Of a stretch of 64,000 nt of DNA, positions 9,573 through 18,669 are shown in pieces. How positions within the stretch are numbered: the first letter of the stretch is position 1; each line of letters starts with the position of its first letter. The position numbers and the translations under genes are program-made. The notes under the pieces are model-generated. The model made no database searches and had not been told where the DNA came from. It saw only the letters and a program-made list of their open reading frames with translations. Source of the stretch: Martelella sp. NC20 (GTDB lineage: Bacteria; Pseudomonadota; Alphaproteobacteria; Rhizobiales; Rhizobiaceae); contig NZ_CP054861.1 of assembly GCF_013459645.1 (NCBI RefSeq), positions 5,320,001 through 5,384,000 on the forward strand, given 5' to 3'.

Positions 9573-10463
9573 ATGAACAAATCCTTCCTTCGCATGTCGC
9601 TGGCCGCCCTGTTGGCGACCGCATCGCTTCCGGCATTCGCGCAGAATTTCGACACTTCCGGCATCAATGTCGATGAAGCTCTCGCGGCCCGACTGCCGGA
9701 CAAGATCAAGCAGGCCGGCATACTCACGATCGGCTCGGACACGGCCTATGCGCCCTGGGAATTCCTGAGCGCCGCCGATGGCCAGACGCCGGAAGGCATC
9801 GATGTCGACATCGCCAATGCTATCGGCCGGAAGCTCGGCGTTAATATCGATTTTCGGACCTCGGCGTTTGAAGCGATCCTTCCCGCGCTGGGTTCCAAAT
9901 TCGACCTCGGCATATCCGCATTCTCGGTTACCGAAGAGCGCATGAAGGCGGTCAACTTCGTCAGCTATGCCATCACCGGCGACATGTGGCTCGTCAGGAC
10001 AGGAAATCCGACGGGCTTCGATCCATCCAAGCTCTGCGGGCGCACGATCGCGGTCCAGTCCGGCACCTACCACGAACGGGCCATTCTGGCGGAGAACGAG
10101 ACATGCGTTTCGGCCGGCAAGGAAGAGATCGAGGTCCTGCCGTTTGGCAAGCAGACCGAGGTGCTGACGCGCGTTGCCGTCGGTGGCGCCGATGCCACGG
10201 TCTCCGGGGAGGCAGGCATTGGCTACGCGGCCAAGCAATCCGACGGTCGGCTGGAAACGATGGAGCCGGTGGCCGGTGCCTTTGGCGACAGCGGACCCAA
10301 CGGCATAGCCGTGGCCAAACCCGATCTGGCGCTCGCCGAACTGATCGCCGATACGGTCAATGCGCTGATTGCGGATGGAACCTATCAGGCGCTTCTCGAC
10401 AGCTGGGGTATTGGCTCGGCAGTCGTCGAGGAAGCGCAGGTCAACCCTGAAACCAATCACTGA
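9573..10463 (+). CDS. Polar amino-acid ABC transporter substrate-binding protein
   Basis: A 296-residue periplasmic family 3 binding protein. The signal peptide ends at SLPAFAQ; the mature protein has the family markers LTIGSDTAYAPWEF, GIDVDIANAIGRKLG and FDLGISAFSVTEER, and a cysteine pair (LCGR and ETCVS) that may form a disulfide. It is the first gene of an importer operon and is followed four bases later by its permease. The ligand is likely an amino acid or a small derivative; the downstream PLP lyase, peptidase and oxidase suggest a conjugated or sulfur-containing compound. Confidence 0.92.
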   Translation: MNKSFLRMSLAALLATASLPAFAQNFDTSGINVDEALAARLPDKIKQAGILTIGSDTAYAPWEFLSAADGQTPEGIDVDIANAIGRKLGVNIDFRTSAFEAILPALGSKFDLGISAFSVTEERMKAVNFVSYAITGDMWLVRTGNPTGFDPSKLCGRTIAVQSGTYHERAILAENETCVSAGKEEIEVLPFGKQTEVLTRVAVGGADATVSGEAGIGYAAKQSDGRLETMEPVAGAFGDSGPNGIAVAKPDLALAELIADTVNALIADGTYQALLDSWGIGSAVVEEAQVNPETNH

Positions 10464-10467
10464 GATC

Positions 10468-11379
10468 ATGACATACGATATCAAAAGCACGGCGACCGGA
10501 TTGCAACCGGTCTCCGAGGCAAAGCCCGATATCACGCACAACGTCGTGGTGCCGCGGCGCTACCTCGGCCGGTGGCTGACCGTTCTGGTAATAGCGATCC
10601 TCGTGCTGCAGGTCAGCCATGCAATCGTCAACAATGCCAATTTCCATTGGTCCGTATACTTCAGCTATCTGTTTTCGCCGCAGGTCATCCGCGGCGTCGG
10701 GTGGACGCTGCTGCTCACAGTCGTGGCCATGGCGGTAGCAATCGTCGTCGCCGGGCTGCTCGTGGTGATGCGCGACAGCGACAACCCGATCCTGCGCTGG
10801 CTGGCATACACATGGGTCTGGTTCTTTCGCGGCACGCCGATCTATACGCAGTTGCTGTTCTGGGGTCTGTTCGCGGTCTTGTTTCCGAGCCTCAGCCTTT
10901 CCATCCCCTTCGGTCCGGAACTGATCAGCCTCGATACGCGCTATGTCATCACGCCCGCGCTTGCCGCCATCCTCGGGCTTGGCTTCAACGAATCCGCCTA
11001 TCTGACGGAAATCTTCCGCGCGGGCTTCAACTCGATCGACGCCGGACAAAAAGAGGCGGCGCAGGCGCTGGGCATGAAATCGGCGAAAATCTGGTGGCGC
11101 ATCCTGATGCCGCTTGCCATGCGCGTGATCATTCCGCCGACAGGCAACGAAACCATCGGCATGCTGAAGATGACGTCGCTGGTGCTCGCCATACCGTTCA
11201 CGCTCGACCTGACCTTCGCGACCAATGCGATCGCCAACCGGCTCTATCTGCCGATCCCGCTGCTGATGGTCGCCGGCACCTGGTATCTCGCCATCACCAG
11301 CCTGCTGATGGTCGGCCAGCACTACCTCGAACGCCACTTCGGCAGGGGCGTTGCCGGCTATCCCACGAGGGCGGAGTAG
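10468..11379 (+). CDS. Amino-acid ABC transporter permease (HisM/GlnP-like)
   Basis: A 303-residue permease starting MTYDIKSTATG, just after the binding-protein stop. After an N-terminal extension of about 35 residues it has a membrane span, the family motif GWTLLLTV, FFRGTPIYTQLLFWG, and the coupling motif GFNSIDAGQKEAAQALGM. Only one permease gene is present, so it should work as a homodimer. The ATPase gene starts four bases after its stop. Confidence 0.92.
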   Translation: MTYDIKSTATGLQPVSEAKPDITHNVVVPRRYLGRWLTVLVIAILVLQVSHAIVNNANFHWSVYFSYLFSPQVIRGVGWTLLLTVVAMAVAIVVAGLLVVMRDSDNPILRWLAYTWVWFFRGTPIYTQLLFWGLFAVLFPSLSLSIPFGPELISLDTRYVITPALAAILGLGFNESAYLTEIFRAGFNSIDAGQKEAAQALGMKSAKIWWRILMPLAMRVIIPPTGNETIGMLKMTSLVLAIPFTLDLTFATNAIANRLYLPIPLLMVAGTWYLAITSLLMVGQHYLERHFGRGVAGYPTRAE

Positions 11380-11382
11380 ACC

Positions 11383-12159
11383 ATGGTCGCAACCAGCTAT
11401 GATTTCTGCGTCGATATGCAGAACATCCACAAATTCTACGGCCATGTGCATGCGTTGAAAGGCGTTGACATCACGGTCCGCCAGGGCGAGGTCTGTGTCG
11501 CGATCGGGCCTTCCGGCTCTGGCAAGTCGACGCTTCTCAGATGCATCAACCAGCTCGAAAGCATTTCCGCCGGCCGGGTGTTTCTGAAGGGCGAACTGCA
11601 AGGTTTCACGGAACGCGAAGGCCGCTTTCACCCCCTGACACCTGCTCAGGTCGCCGCCCAAAGACGTATGACCGGCATGGTGTTCCAGCGGTTTCATCTG
11701 TTCCCGCACATGACGGCCATCGAGAACGTCATGGAAGGGCCGCGTCACGTCAAGGGCTGGCCACGAGACAAAGCCCGCGAGAAGGGAGAGCAATTGCTGG
11801 CGCGCGTCGGGCTCGAGGGGTTCGGAAACCGCTACCCGGCACAGCTTTCCGGCGGCCAGCAGCAACGCGTCGCCATCGCCAGGGCGCTTGCCATGGAGCC
11901 GGATGTGATGCTGTTCGATGAGCCGACCTCGGCGCTTGATCCCGAACTGGTCGGCGAGGTTCTCGATGTCATCAAGGACCTTGCGCGAAGCGGCATCACC
12001 ATGGTCGTCGTGACCCACGAGATCGGCTTTGCGCGTGAAGTCGGCAATCACCTCGTGTTCATGGACCAGGGCCAGATCGTCGAGAAAGGCGTTCCACGAG
12101 CCATGCTTGCCAACCCTCAAAACCCGCGTACGGCAGCGTTCCTGTCCAAAGTGCTCTGA
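11383..12159 (+). CDS. Amino-acid ABC transporter ATP-binding protein (GlnQ/HisP-like)
   Basis: A 258-residue ATPase with Walker [10 protein letters not shown], signature [14 protein letters not shown], Walker [13 protein letters not shown] and the H-loop VVTHEIGFA, all typical of polar amino-acid transporters. It completes the importer with the two preceding genes. A tetraloop hairpin follows its stop and separates the transport genes from the catabolic genes. Confidence 0.94.
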   Translation: MVATSYDFCVDMQNIHKFYGHVHALKGVDITVRQGEVCVAIGPSGSGKSTLLRCINQLESISAGRVFLKGELQGFTEREGRFHPLTPAQVAAQRRMTGMVFQRFHLFPHMTAIENVMEGPRHVKGWPRDKAREKGEQLLARVGLEGFGNRYPAQLSGGQQQRVAIARALAMEPDVMLFDEPTSALDPELVGEVLDVIKDLARSGITMVVVTHEIGFAREVGNHLVFMDQGQIVEKGVPRAMLANPQNPRTAAFLSKVL

Positions 12160-12177
12160 CCCGCCCCAAAACAACAG

Positions 12178-12195
12178 AGGGCGGTTCGCCGCCCT
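12178..12195 (+). promoter_or_regulatory. UUCG tetraloop hairpin after the importer genes
   Basis: AGGGCGG, TTCG, CCGCCCT is a perfect seven-pair stem with a very stable tetraloop, 18 bases after the ATPase stop. Only a weak T stretch follows, so it may be a partial terminator or mRNA end protector that lowers expression of the downstream enzymes. Confidence 0.55.
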
Positions 12196-12290
12196 TATCG
12201 AAATGCAAATAACTGTAATATCCGTCAGCATTGCTGACGCTTGGCGGAAAATGGCTCTTGAAGCCTTCCGTTCCGGGAAAGGCCTTTATC

Positions 12291-13469
12291 ATGAATGATC
12301 TCACGCAATGCGTCCTGACCCCGTCTGTACCGTCCGAAGGCTTTTCGCCGCTCGGCGTCGGCGTCCACCGCGCCTCGACAATCGTGTTTGCCGACGCCAA
12401 GGCCTACGCATCGCGCCTGGAACGAGGCCATGCGGGTTACTCATACGGCCTCTACGGGACACCGACGACACGCACGCTCGAGGCAAAGCTCAGCGCGTTG
12501 GAAGGCGGCGCATGGACGTTCCTGACCCCTTCGGGCCAAGGCGCCAACGCCCTTGCGGTCCTGCCCTTCCTGTCGGCAGGCGACCATATCCTGATCGCCG
12601 ACACCGCCTATCCGCCAATGCGCGACCTGGCGGAGACAGACCTGCGCCGGCTCGGCGTCGCAGTCGATTTTTTTGATCCGCTATCGCCCGAGGATGTCGC
12701 CGTCAAAATGCGCGAGAACACCCGTATCGTCTGGTGCGAAAGCCCCGGTTCGACGACGATGGAGGTGCTCGATCTCCCCGCCATCGCGGCCATTGCGCAT
12801 GCTGGCGGCGCGCTTGTCGGCGTCGACAACACCTGGGCCACGCCGCTTAACTTCAAGCCGATCGCCCATGGCGCCGACATCGTCACCGAGGCGCTCACCA
12901 AGTTCGTTTCCGGCCATTCGGATGTGCTGATGGGCTCGATAACCGTCAAGAACGAGGCACTGATCTATCCCATCCGATCCCTGATCGGCAGGATGGGGAT
13001 AGGCGTCTCGCCGGATGATGCCTCGCTGGTGCTGCGGGGCTTTGAAACGCTCGGGGTAAGACTGCGCCACAGTGAACGCGTGGCACTCGATTTCGCCCGC
13101 AGGATCGAAGGTCACCCGTTAGTAGATGCGGTCCTGCATCCCGCGCTGGAGAGCTTTCCCGGATACGGGCTGTGGAAACGCGACTTTCTCGGTTCGAGCG
13201 GCGTCTTCAGCGTGGTGTTTTGCGCCGCGGCCGCGCCGCATATCGCAGCGGCGCTGGATGCGCTTCAAATTTTCGCCATCGGCGCCTCCTGGGGCGGCAC
13301 GCGCAGCCTTGCGGCGCCGATGTCAGTCGACGGGTTTCGCACGGCGACATCCTGGTCCGGGCCAGACATCATCCTGCGCCTGAGCATCGGCCTGGAGGAC
13401 GAGAGAGAGCTCTGGGACGATATAGAGCGGCTGCTTTCAGTGCTCGAAACAGCGCAGAGAGCGGCTTGA
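12291..13469 (+). CDS. PLP-dependent lyase of the Cys/Met metabolism family (cystathionine beta-lyase-like)
   Basis: The 392-residue enzyme belongs to the gamma-subfamily of PLP enzymes. The lysine that binds PLP is in EALTKFVSGHSDVLMGS, matching the cystathionine beta-lyase pattern; phosphate-binding YSYGLYGTPTTRTLE and TPSGQGANA and the aspartate region VGVDNTWATP are also present. The ATG at 12291 is preferred to a TTG 60 bases earlier. It probably cleaves a C-S bond in an imported cysteine or homocysteine derivative, but family members also do gamma-elimination. It sits between the importer and an M20 peptidase. Confidence 0.88.
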   Translation: MNDLTQCVLTPSVPSEGFSPLGVGVHRASTIVFADAKAYASRLERGHAGYSYGLYGTPTTRTLEAKLSALEGGAWTFLTPSGQGANALAVLPFLSAGDHILIADTAYPPMRDLAETDLRRLGVAVDFFDPLSPEDVAVKMRENTRIVWCESPGSTTMEVLDLPAIAAIAHAGGALVGVDNTWATPLNFKPIAHGADIVTEALTKFVSGHSDVLMGSITVKNEALIYPIRSLIGRMGIGVSPDDASLVLRGFETLGVRLRHSERVALDFARRIEGHPLVDAVLHPALESFPGYGLWKRDFLGSSGVFSVVFCAAAAPHIAAALDALQIFAIGASWGGTRSLAAPMSVDGFRTATSWSGPDIILRLSIGLEDERELWDDIERLLSVLETAQRAA

Positions 13470-13521
13470 AGACACTGCAAACGCGGCAATGGCAGCCGAA
13501 ACGGCCAGACGGAGAACCGGC

Positions 13522-14928
13522 GTGACAGACACCGAGAAAATGCTCAGCGACATCGATGACAATCTCGATCAGGCGATTGCCAAACTGCTCGATCTGATCG
13601 CGATCCCCTCGATTTCCAGCGATCCGGAAAACGCGGCAGACATTCGCCGCGCCGCCGAGTGGCTTTTCCATGAACTGTCGCTGATCGGATTTGAAAGCGA
13701 GATCATCGAGACCGCGGGCCATCCCGTCGTACTCGCCCGCTCCGGCAGAACCGGCAAGGCCGGACGGCTGCTGTTCTACGGGCATTACGACGTCCAGCCT
13801 GTTGGCGACCGCGAACAATGGAGCCACGCGCCGTTTTCTCCCGAACTGGTCGAGGAAGACGGCAAGAAGCGCTTCTACGGTCGTGGCGCATCCGACAGCA
13901 AGAGCCAGCTCTGGAGCTTCATCGAGGCCCTGCGGGCCTGGAAGGCCGTCAACGGCGACTTTCCGACCGAGATCGTCATTCTGCTGGAAGGCGAGGAGGA
14001 ATCCGGATCGGCAAGCCTGCCGGCTTTCATCGACGCCTATCGCGAGGCGCTGGCCTGTGACGTTGCTTTCATATGCGATGCCGAGATGTGGTCGCCGACC
14101 GAACCGGCGATCACCACCCGGCTCAAGGGCCTTGTCCACGAGCGGGTGACGGTGGCAACTCCCAACCCCGATCTCCATTCCGGTCTTTTCGGGGCCGTCG
14201 CCGCCAATCCGATCCGCATCCTCGGTTCCATCCTCTCCGGACTGCATGACGACACCGGCCGGATCACAATCGAAGGCTTCTACGACGGTGTGGAAGACAT
14301 TCCGCCGGGCCTGCGCACCGATTGGCAGGAATTGTCGCGCCAGACGGCGCTTTTCGACGAGGTCGACCGCGCCGGCGGGATCATAGAGGAGGGATATACC
14401 GCGCTGGAAGCCATGTGGGGTCGCCCGACCGTGGACATCAATGGCATTACCGGCGGCAATCAGGGGCCGGGCGAACGATCGGTTCTTCCGGCAACGGCGA
14501 CGGCCCGACTCTCCTTCCGCCTTGCGCCCGGACAGGATCCCGACCGGGTCCGGAAGCGTTTCCGAAGCCATGTCGAAGCGCGTGTTCCGCAGGGCTGTTC
14601 GGTCTCGTTTCATGGCGAAGGGGGCAGTTCGGCGGTGGCACTTTCGGAAGACAGCCCGCATCTTGCCGCCGCCAGTCGCGGTCTTGAAATCGAATGGCAG
14701 AAGCCAACGCGCCTGATCGGTTCCGGCGGCGCCATTCCGTTGGTTCAGTTGTTCAACGATATGCTGGGTGCGGAATGCGTGGTGATCGGCTTCATCCTGT
14801 CCGGCGATGCGATCCACGCCCCTGACGAACATTATGATGTCGAACGGGTTCGCAGAGGCGCGCGAAGCTGGGTGCATATCCTCAAGGAATTGGAAAAGCT
14901 GCAGAAATCCGCAGCGGCAAAGGCATGA
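13522..14928 (+). CDS. M20-family metallopeptidase (dipeptidase/deacylase-like)
   Basis: A 468-residue M20 zinc hydrolase. Metal and catalytic motifs are YGHYDVQP, GRGASDSKSQ, the EGEEESGS catalytic glutamate region and AEMWS. Family members hydrolyse dipeptides, acyl-amino acids or carbamoyl groups. The GTG at 13522 is preferred because GGAG lies seven bases upstream; an ATG at 13489 has no ribosome site. It probably releases an amino acid from the conjugate brought in by the upstream importer, for the PLP lyase and the FAD oxidase to process. Specificity cannot be read from sequence. Confidence 0.88.
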   Translation: MTDTEKMLSDIDDNLDQAIAKLLDLIAIPSISSDPENAADIRRAAEWLFHELSLIGFESEIIETAGHPVVLARSGRTGKAGRLLFYGHYDVQPVGDREQWSHAPFSPELVEEDGKKRFYGRGASDSKSQLWSFIEALRAWKAVNGDFPTEIVILLEGEEESGSASLPAFIDAYREALACDVAFICDAEMWSPTEPAITTRLKGLVHERVTVATPNPDLHSGLFGAVAANPIRILGSILSGLHDDTGRITIEGFYDGVEDIPPGLRTDWQELSRQTALFDEVDRAGGIIEEGYTALEAMWGRPTVDINGITGGNQGPGERSVLPATATARLSFRLAPGQDPDRVRKRFRSHVEARVPQGCSVSFHGEGGSSAVALSEDSPHLAAASRGLEIEWQKPTRLIGSGGAIPLVQLFNDMLGAECVVIGFILSGDAIHAPDEHYDVERVRRGARSWVHILKELEKLQKSAAAKA

Positions 14929-14973
14929 GCCCGTCTTAATTGTTCCAAACTCTCAAACCGGAGAAAAGTCTAT

Positions 14974-16305
14974 ATGGGTCCCGCGATACTTCCGCTCTTC
15001 GAGCCCCCTGCTCTTCCCGATGCCGCAGAAACGGTGGTGATCGGCGGCGGGATCATCGGCGTCTCGGCGGCGCTGGAACTGGCCGAGAAGGGCCATCCGG
15101 TCACGCTTGTCGAGAAGGGACAGATCGCCGCCGAACAGTCGAGCCGGAACTGGGGCTGGTGCCGGCAGGGCCGTCGCGATCCGCGCGAACTGCATCTGAT
15201 CCGCGAAAGCCTGGCGATGTGGCGCGGCATGGCGGCGCGCATCGGCGCCGATGTCGGCTTTGCGACCTGCGGAACCTTCTTCGCCGCCCGCGACGAGGCG
15301 CTGACCGAAAAATACGAGGCCTGGGTCAAAACCGCGGCCGAGGCGGGTATTGCCGCAAGCATGATCGGCCCGGCCGAGATCGCCCGCCGTCTTCACGGCG
15401 ACACAGCGCCTCCGCCCCGTGCACTGCTTTGCCCGAGCGACGGACGCGCCGAGCCGCAATGGGCCGTGCCGCGCATGGCAATGGCCGCGCGGCGCATGGG
15501 CGCGACGATCGTGACCGACTGCGCGGCGCGCGGCATCGAAACCGCCGCCGGGCGGGTGACCGGCGTGGTGACCGAACAGGGCACCATCCGCTGCAACGCG
15601 GTCATCGTGGCCGGCGGCGCATGGACGCGCCGGATCCTTGTCGACCTCGATATCCGGCTGCCGCAACTTGCCGTCCGCTCCTCCGTTTCACGCACGCAGG
15701 CAATGACGAGCAACGGCCTCGACGTGAATTTCTGGGACGGCGTCCTCGGCGTCCGCCGTCGCTCCGATGGCGGCCTGACCATCGCCAACGCGCTCTCCAA
15801 CAGCGCGCCGATCACGCCCGCCCATTTCCGTTACATGCTCGACTACATCCCCCTGCTGGAAATGGAATGGCGCCATATCGCGCTCAGGTTCGGGCGTGAT
15901 TTCTTCGAGGCGCTTCAGTGCGACAGGCATGTGCCCTATGATCGCCCCTCTCCCTACGAGGCCTGCCGCACCCTCGACCCCGCGCCCGACATGCGCTTCA
16001 TTCGCGCCGCCCATGCTGAACTCAAACGCCGCTTCCCGGCTTTCGGAGAGGCGAAGGTCGTACAGGCCTGGGCCGGGATGATCGATGCGATGCCCGATAC
16101 CGTACCGGTGATTTCCGACGTGCCCGCGGTCGACGGACTGGTGGTGGCGACCGGGTTCTCCGGCCACGGTTTCGGCATCGGCCCGGCCGCAGGCAAACTC
16201 GCGGCACAACTTGCTACCGGAGAACAAGCCTTCGTCGACCCGCATCCCTTCCGTCTGTCGCGTTTCACCGACGGGAGCCGGCCGCGCCCCTATACGGGGG
16301 TTTGA
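14974..16305 (+). CDS. FAD-dependent oxidoreductase of the D-amino-acid oxidase family
   Basis: A 443-residue flavoprotein with the dinucleotide-binding motif VVIGGGIIGVSAALELAEKG at residues 21-40 and the C-terminal FAD motif ATGFSGHGFGIGPAAGKL. It has no signal peptide. The segment AEQSSRNWGWCRQ after the first helix is shared almost exactly with the oxidoreductase at 52089-53417, so the two are paralogues. Family members oxidise glycine, sarcosine, D-amino acids or N-methyl amines. It ends the operon; the substrate is probably a product of the M20 enzyme. Confidence 0.88.
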   Translation: MGPAILPLFEPPALPDAAETVVIGGGIIGVSAALELAEKGHPVTLVEKGQIAAEQSSRNWGWCRQGRRDPRELHLIRESLAMWRGMAARIGADVGFATCGTFFAARDEALTEKYEAWVKTAAEAGIAASMIGPAEIARRLHGDTAPPPRALLCPSDGRAEPQWAVPRMAMAARRMGATIVTDCAARGIETAAGRVTGVVTEQGTIRCNAVIVAGGAWTRRILVDLDIRLPQLAVRSSVSRTQAMTSNGLDVNFWDGVLGVRRRSDGGLTIANALSNSAPITPAHFRYMLDYIPLLEMEWRHIALRFGRDFFEALQCDRHVPYDRPSPYEACRTLDPAPDMRFIRAAHAELKRRFPAFGEAKVVQAWAGMIDAMPDTVPVISDVPAVDGLVVATGFSGHGFGIGPAAGKLAAQLATGEQAFVDPHPFRLSRFTDGSRPRPYTGV

Positions 16306-16692
16306 GAGGCGTTCCGGCCACAGGATATCCTGACGCCCGACAGAATGGTGGGGCATCGCAATCCTGCGCAGTTTAACGTTCGAACTTCCATCCATCTTAT
16401 CGGGCCAAAGTCTGCGACACCTTTCCCGCCTCGGCGACGGCATAACGGTGCGAGTATTCGGGATGCCCATCGAACTTGCAATCGAGGCGATACAGGGTCG
16501 TATTGAGCGAGTCACCGATGAAACCATTGAATCCTGGAGGCTAGCTTTGGAAAAAGAGGCCGCATTCGCATAGCCAACAAAAACTGACCGAGTCCCAGTT
16601 TGAAGGGTTCTTCCTAAAAGTCTGTGGTTAACAGAGCGTTAGCGTGGCAGTTGCTATCTTCGGGGGATGCAAGCGAAATCGAAATAGTCACC
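16306..16692. other. Gap between oxidase operon and IS630 element, possible decayed coding remnant
   Basis: No intact gene is seen. On the minus strand a frame from about 16536 to 16394 reads as coding-like sequence (DSLNTTLYRLDCKFDG, HPEYSHRYAVAEAGKV) and ends in a stop, preceded by an in-frame stop and no start codon. It may be the tail of a lost gene. A plus-strand frame ending at 16573 is also open but unrecognised. Confidence 0.3.
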
Positions 16693-17777
16693 TAGTGTCC
16701 CGATTCTGAGGTCCGGTTCATTCTATGGATTTGCTTTGATTGTCCGGAGGCAGAAGCGTTGGATGCTGGCGAGGATGTCGTCGGGGGACTTGGTCCAGCG
16801 GAATGGTTTGGGTTCGGCATTTGTGGCGTCGATGTAAGTGTTGATTGCCGTTTCGAGTTCGGCGATCGAACGGAATACGCCACGCCTGAGGGCGCGTTCG
16901 GTCAGCAGCGCGAAGAACCGTTCGGCCTGGTTGATCCATGACGCCGATGTGGGCGTGAAATGCACATGCCAGCGCGGACGCTTGGCGAACCAGTTGCGGA
17001 TCAGCTTGGTCTTGTGTGTGCCGTCATTGTCCATGATGACGTGAATGTCGAGATCGGCGGGCACGTTGCGCTCGACCTCGTCGAGGAACTTTCGGAACTC
17101 CGTCGTCCGATGCCGGGGCATGCATTGGCCGACGATGGTTCCCGCCTTGACGTCGAGGGCGGCGAACAGGGATGTCGTACCGTTGCGCTTGTCGTCGTGG
17201 GTGCGCCGCTCGATCTGGCCAGGCCGCATTGGCAGCAAAGGTTGCGTACGGCCGAGCGCCTGCACCTGCGATTTCTCATCGACACACAGCACCAGCGCGC
17301 GCTCGGGCGGCGACAGGTAGAGCCCGACAATGTCTCGGACCTTCTCCACGAATAACGGATCGGATGAGAGATTGAAGGTCTCGACGCGGTGTGGCTGCAG
17401 CCCGAAGGCGCCCCATATCCGGTGCACGGTCGAGGGCGCATGACCGATCTCAGTGGCCATGGTTCGCAGGCTCCACTGCGTCGCTCCTTTCGGTAGCGTT
17501 TCCAGCGTCTTGCGGATCGTGGCTGCGATCTCGTCGTCACCGATCTGGCGCGGTGCGCCGGGGCGCGGCTCGTCGTGGAGGCCATCCATCCGCCGCGGCC
17601 AGAACGATCCGCGCTCGCTGCGCCAGGGCCTGCGGCGCGCCATGTTTGCGCGTCAACGCAGCCAATGCACTCTTTTCCCGGCCCTCCAGCACGATCGCAA
17701 CCGCCCGACCTTTCGCCATTCCGCCTCTCCTTGCCTAAACCCACAAGGTATGTAACTCATTTGTCGATCAGGACACT
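16693..17777 (-). mobile_element. IS630-family insertion sequence, defective
   Basis: About 1.08 kb bounded by imperfect terminal inverted repeats: AGTGTCCCGATTCTGA on the left and, read inward from the right, AGTGTCCTGATCGACA. A TA lies at the left edge, as expected for IS630 targets; the right edge lacks a clear TA. The single transposase gene is broken. The element lies against the recombinase remnant and may have inserted into it. Confidence 0.8.
16723..17719 (-). pseudogene. IS630-family transposase with deleted helix-turn-helix region
   Basis: The gene starts MAKGRAVAIVLEGREKS at 17719 and ends at 16723. The N-terminal frame reads to LAAADGW, then goes out of frame, and the homology resumes in another frame at MDGLHDEPRPGAPR. 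The roughly 25-30 residues normally between these points, which form the DNA-binding helix-turn-helix, are absent. The catalytic triad is intact: LCVDEKS, VIMDNDGTHK and SWINQAERFF. The junction reads GCGGATGGATGG, so a deletion between short GCGGATGG-like repeats is likely. The product should be unable to bind the element ends. Confidence 0.82.
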
Positions 17778-17778
17778 G

Positions 17779-18325
17779 GGCTCGAGCTCAAGCAGTTCCA
17801 TCGTGGCCGGGAGTAAAGTCGGGACATACTTCCGCCCCGAGACCCATGCGTCCACCAGATTGGACCACTCCCGCATCATATGCCGGCGCTGATGCTCGTA
17901 CTCCGCCTTGTTGTAGACACCACGCGAGGATCGGCCGTCCTCGTGCGTCAGGCACTGTTGAAGCCGAGCTCATTCAATAAGGTCGAGCCTGTGCGTCGAA
18001 GATCGTGAACAGTGAAGGGTTCGAGTGGTAACCCCTCCTTTTTTGCTCTGACAACGACTGCGGTCGTAATCCGGTTGAACATCGCTCGCGACATCGGCAC
18101 GTCAGCGTCATATCACGACGGAAGGACGTAGCGCGAATTGCCTGCGCAGGTTTTCAGCGCGATGAAGATGTCGACGGCCTGCTGTGACAGATAGACGTTG
18201 TGCGCCTTCGACCGCTTCATTCGCTCCTTAGGTATCGACCAGACGGCGTTCTCGAAATCGACTCATCCCACGTCGCGTCTTGCAGCTCGCTTTTCCTGAC
18301 CATCGTTAGGAGGAAGAGCTTCATT
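17779..18325 (-). pseudogene. Tyrosine recombinase (phage/island integrase) C-terminal remnant
   Basis: The minus strand encodes pieces of a P4-type integrase catalytic domain in different frames: MKLFLLTMVRKSELQDATWD, then FENAVWSIPKERMKRSKAHN with YLSQQAVDIFIALKTCAG, VHDLRRTGSTLLNELGF with the H-x-x-R box, CLTHEDGRSSRGVYNKAEY with the tyrosine nucleophile, and a tail ending in LLELEPS. A TGA stop interrupts after RYVLPS, a frameshift lies near 18255 and a small deletion near 17961. The N-terminal half is missing. It marks the edge of a former genomic island; no adjoining tRNA was found. Confidence 0.82.
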
Positions 18326-18340
18326 CCCACTCAATTGTCC

Positions 18341-18376
18341 AAAACCCGGCTAGAGCATTGATCTAGCTGGGTTTTT
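18341..18376 (+). terminator. Hairpin with A and T tracts (possibly bidirectional terminator)
   Basis: ACCCGGCTAGA, a GCATTGA loop and TCTAGCTGGGT form a ten-pair stem with one wobble, with AAAA on the left and TTTTTT on the right. It has the form of a rho-independent terminator usable in both directions. It lies just upstream of the recombinase remnant. Confidence 0.65.
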
Positions 18377-18377
18377 T

Positions 18378-18639
18378 CTTGCGTGGGATGCCGGATGCCG
18401 ACCCTCGGGCCGTCAAAATCATAAGATATTGATTTTAAAGGGAAATCAGCCCGTAAATTTATTTACGCGGTTTCGATATCTATCGGCACCAATCGACCGT
18501 CTGAGCTGAATATTCTGGTCCGCATTGATCTCGCCGCCGACCTCGAAAAGTACCGTCATCGATGGTTTTAACAGAATGGCACTCGAAAATCGAGACCGCT
18601 TCGGAGTTGATCGTCAGCTATCGAGCTTACCTCTTGAAT
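18378..18639. other. AT-rich leader before the AbiE pair, with a small palindrome
   Basis: No gene is seen. A perfect six-base-arm palindrome, CGTAAA TTTA TTTACG, lies at 18452-18467 in AT-rich DNA. It could be a protein-binding site; nothing links it to a specific factor. Confidence 0.35.
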
Positions 18640-18667
18640 GTCAGAAAAAGATACGTTATTTTCTGAC
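18640..18667. promoter_or_regulatory. Inverted repeat at the AbiEi start codon, candidate autoregulatory operator
   Basis: GTCAGAAAA at 18640-18648 and TTTTCTGAC at 18659-18667 are perfect nine-base arms ten bases apart, ending two bases before the antitoxin ATG. AbiEi antitoxins are known to bind inverted repeats in their own promoter. The repeat covers the place where a ribosome site would be, and none is evident, so it might also act in the mRNA as a hairpin over the start. Confidence 0.65.
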
Positions 18668-18669
18668 GC

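Noticed and set aside
10441..12231. A 596-residue minus-strand open frame opposite the amino-acid permease and ATPase
   Set aside because: Antisense shadow of two genes with complete family motifs.
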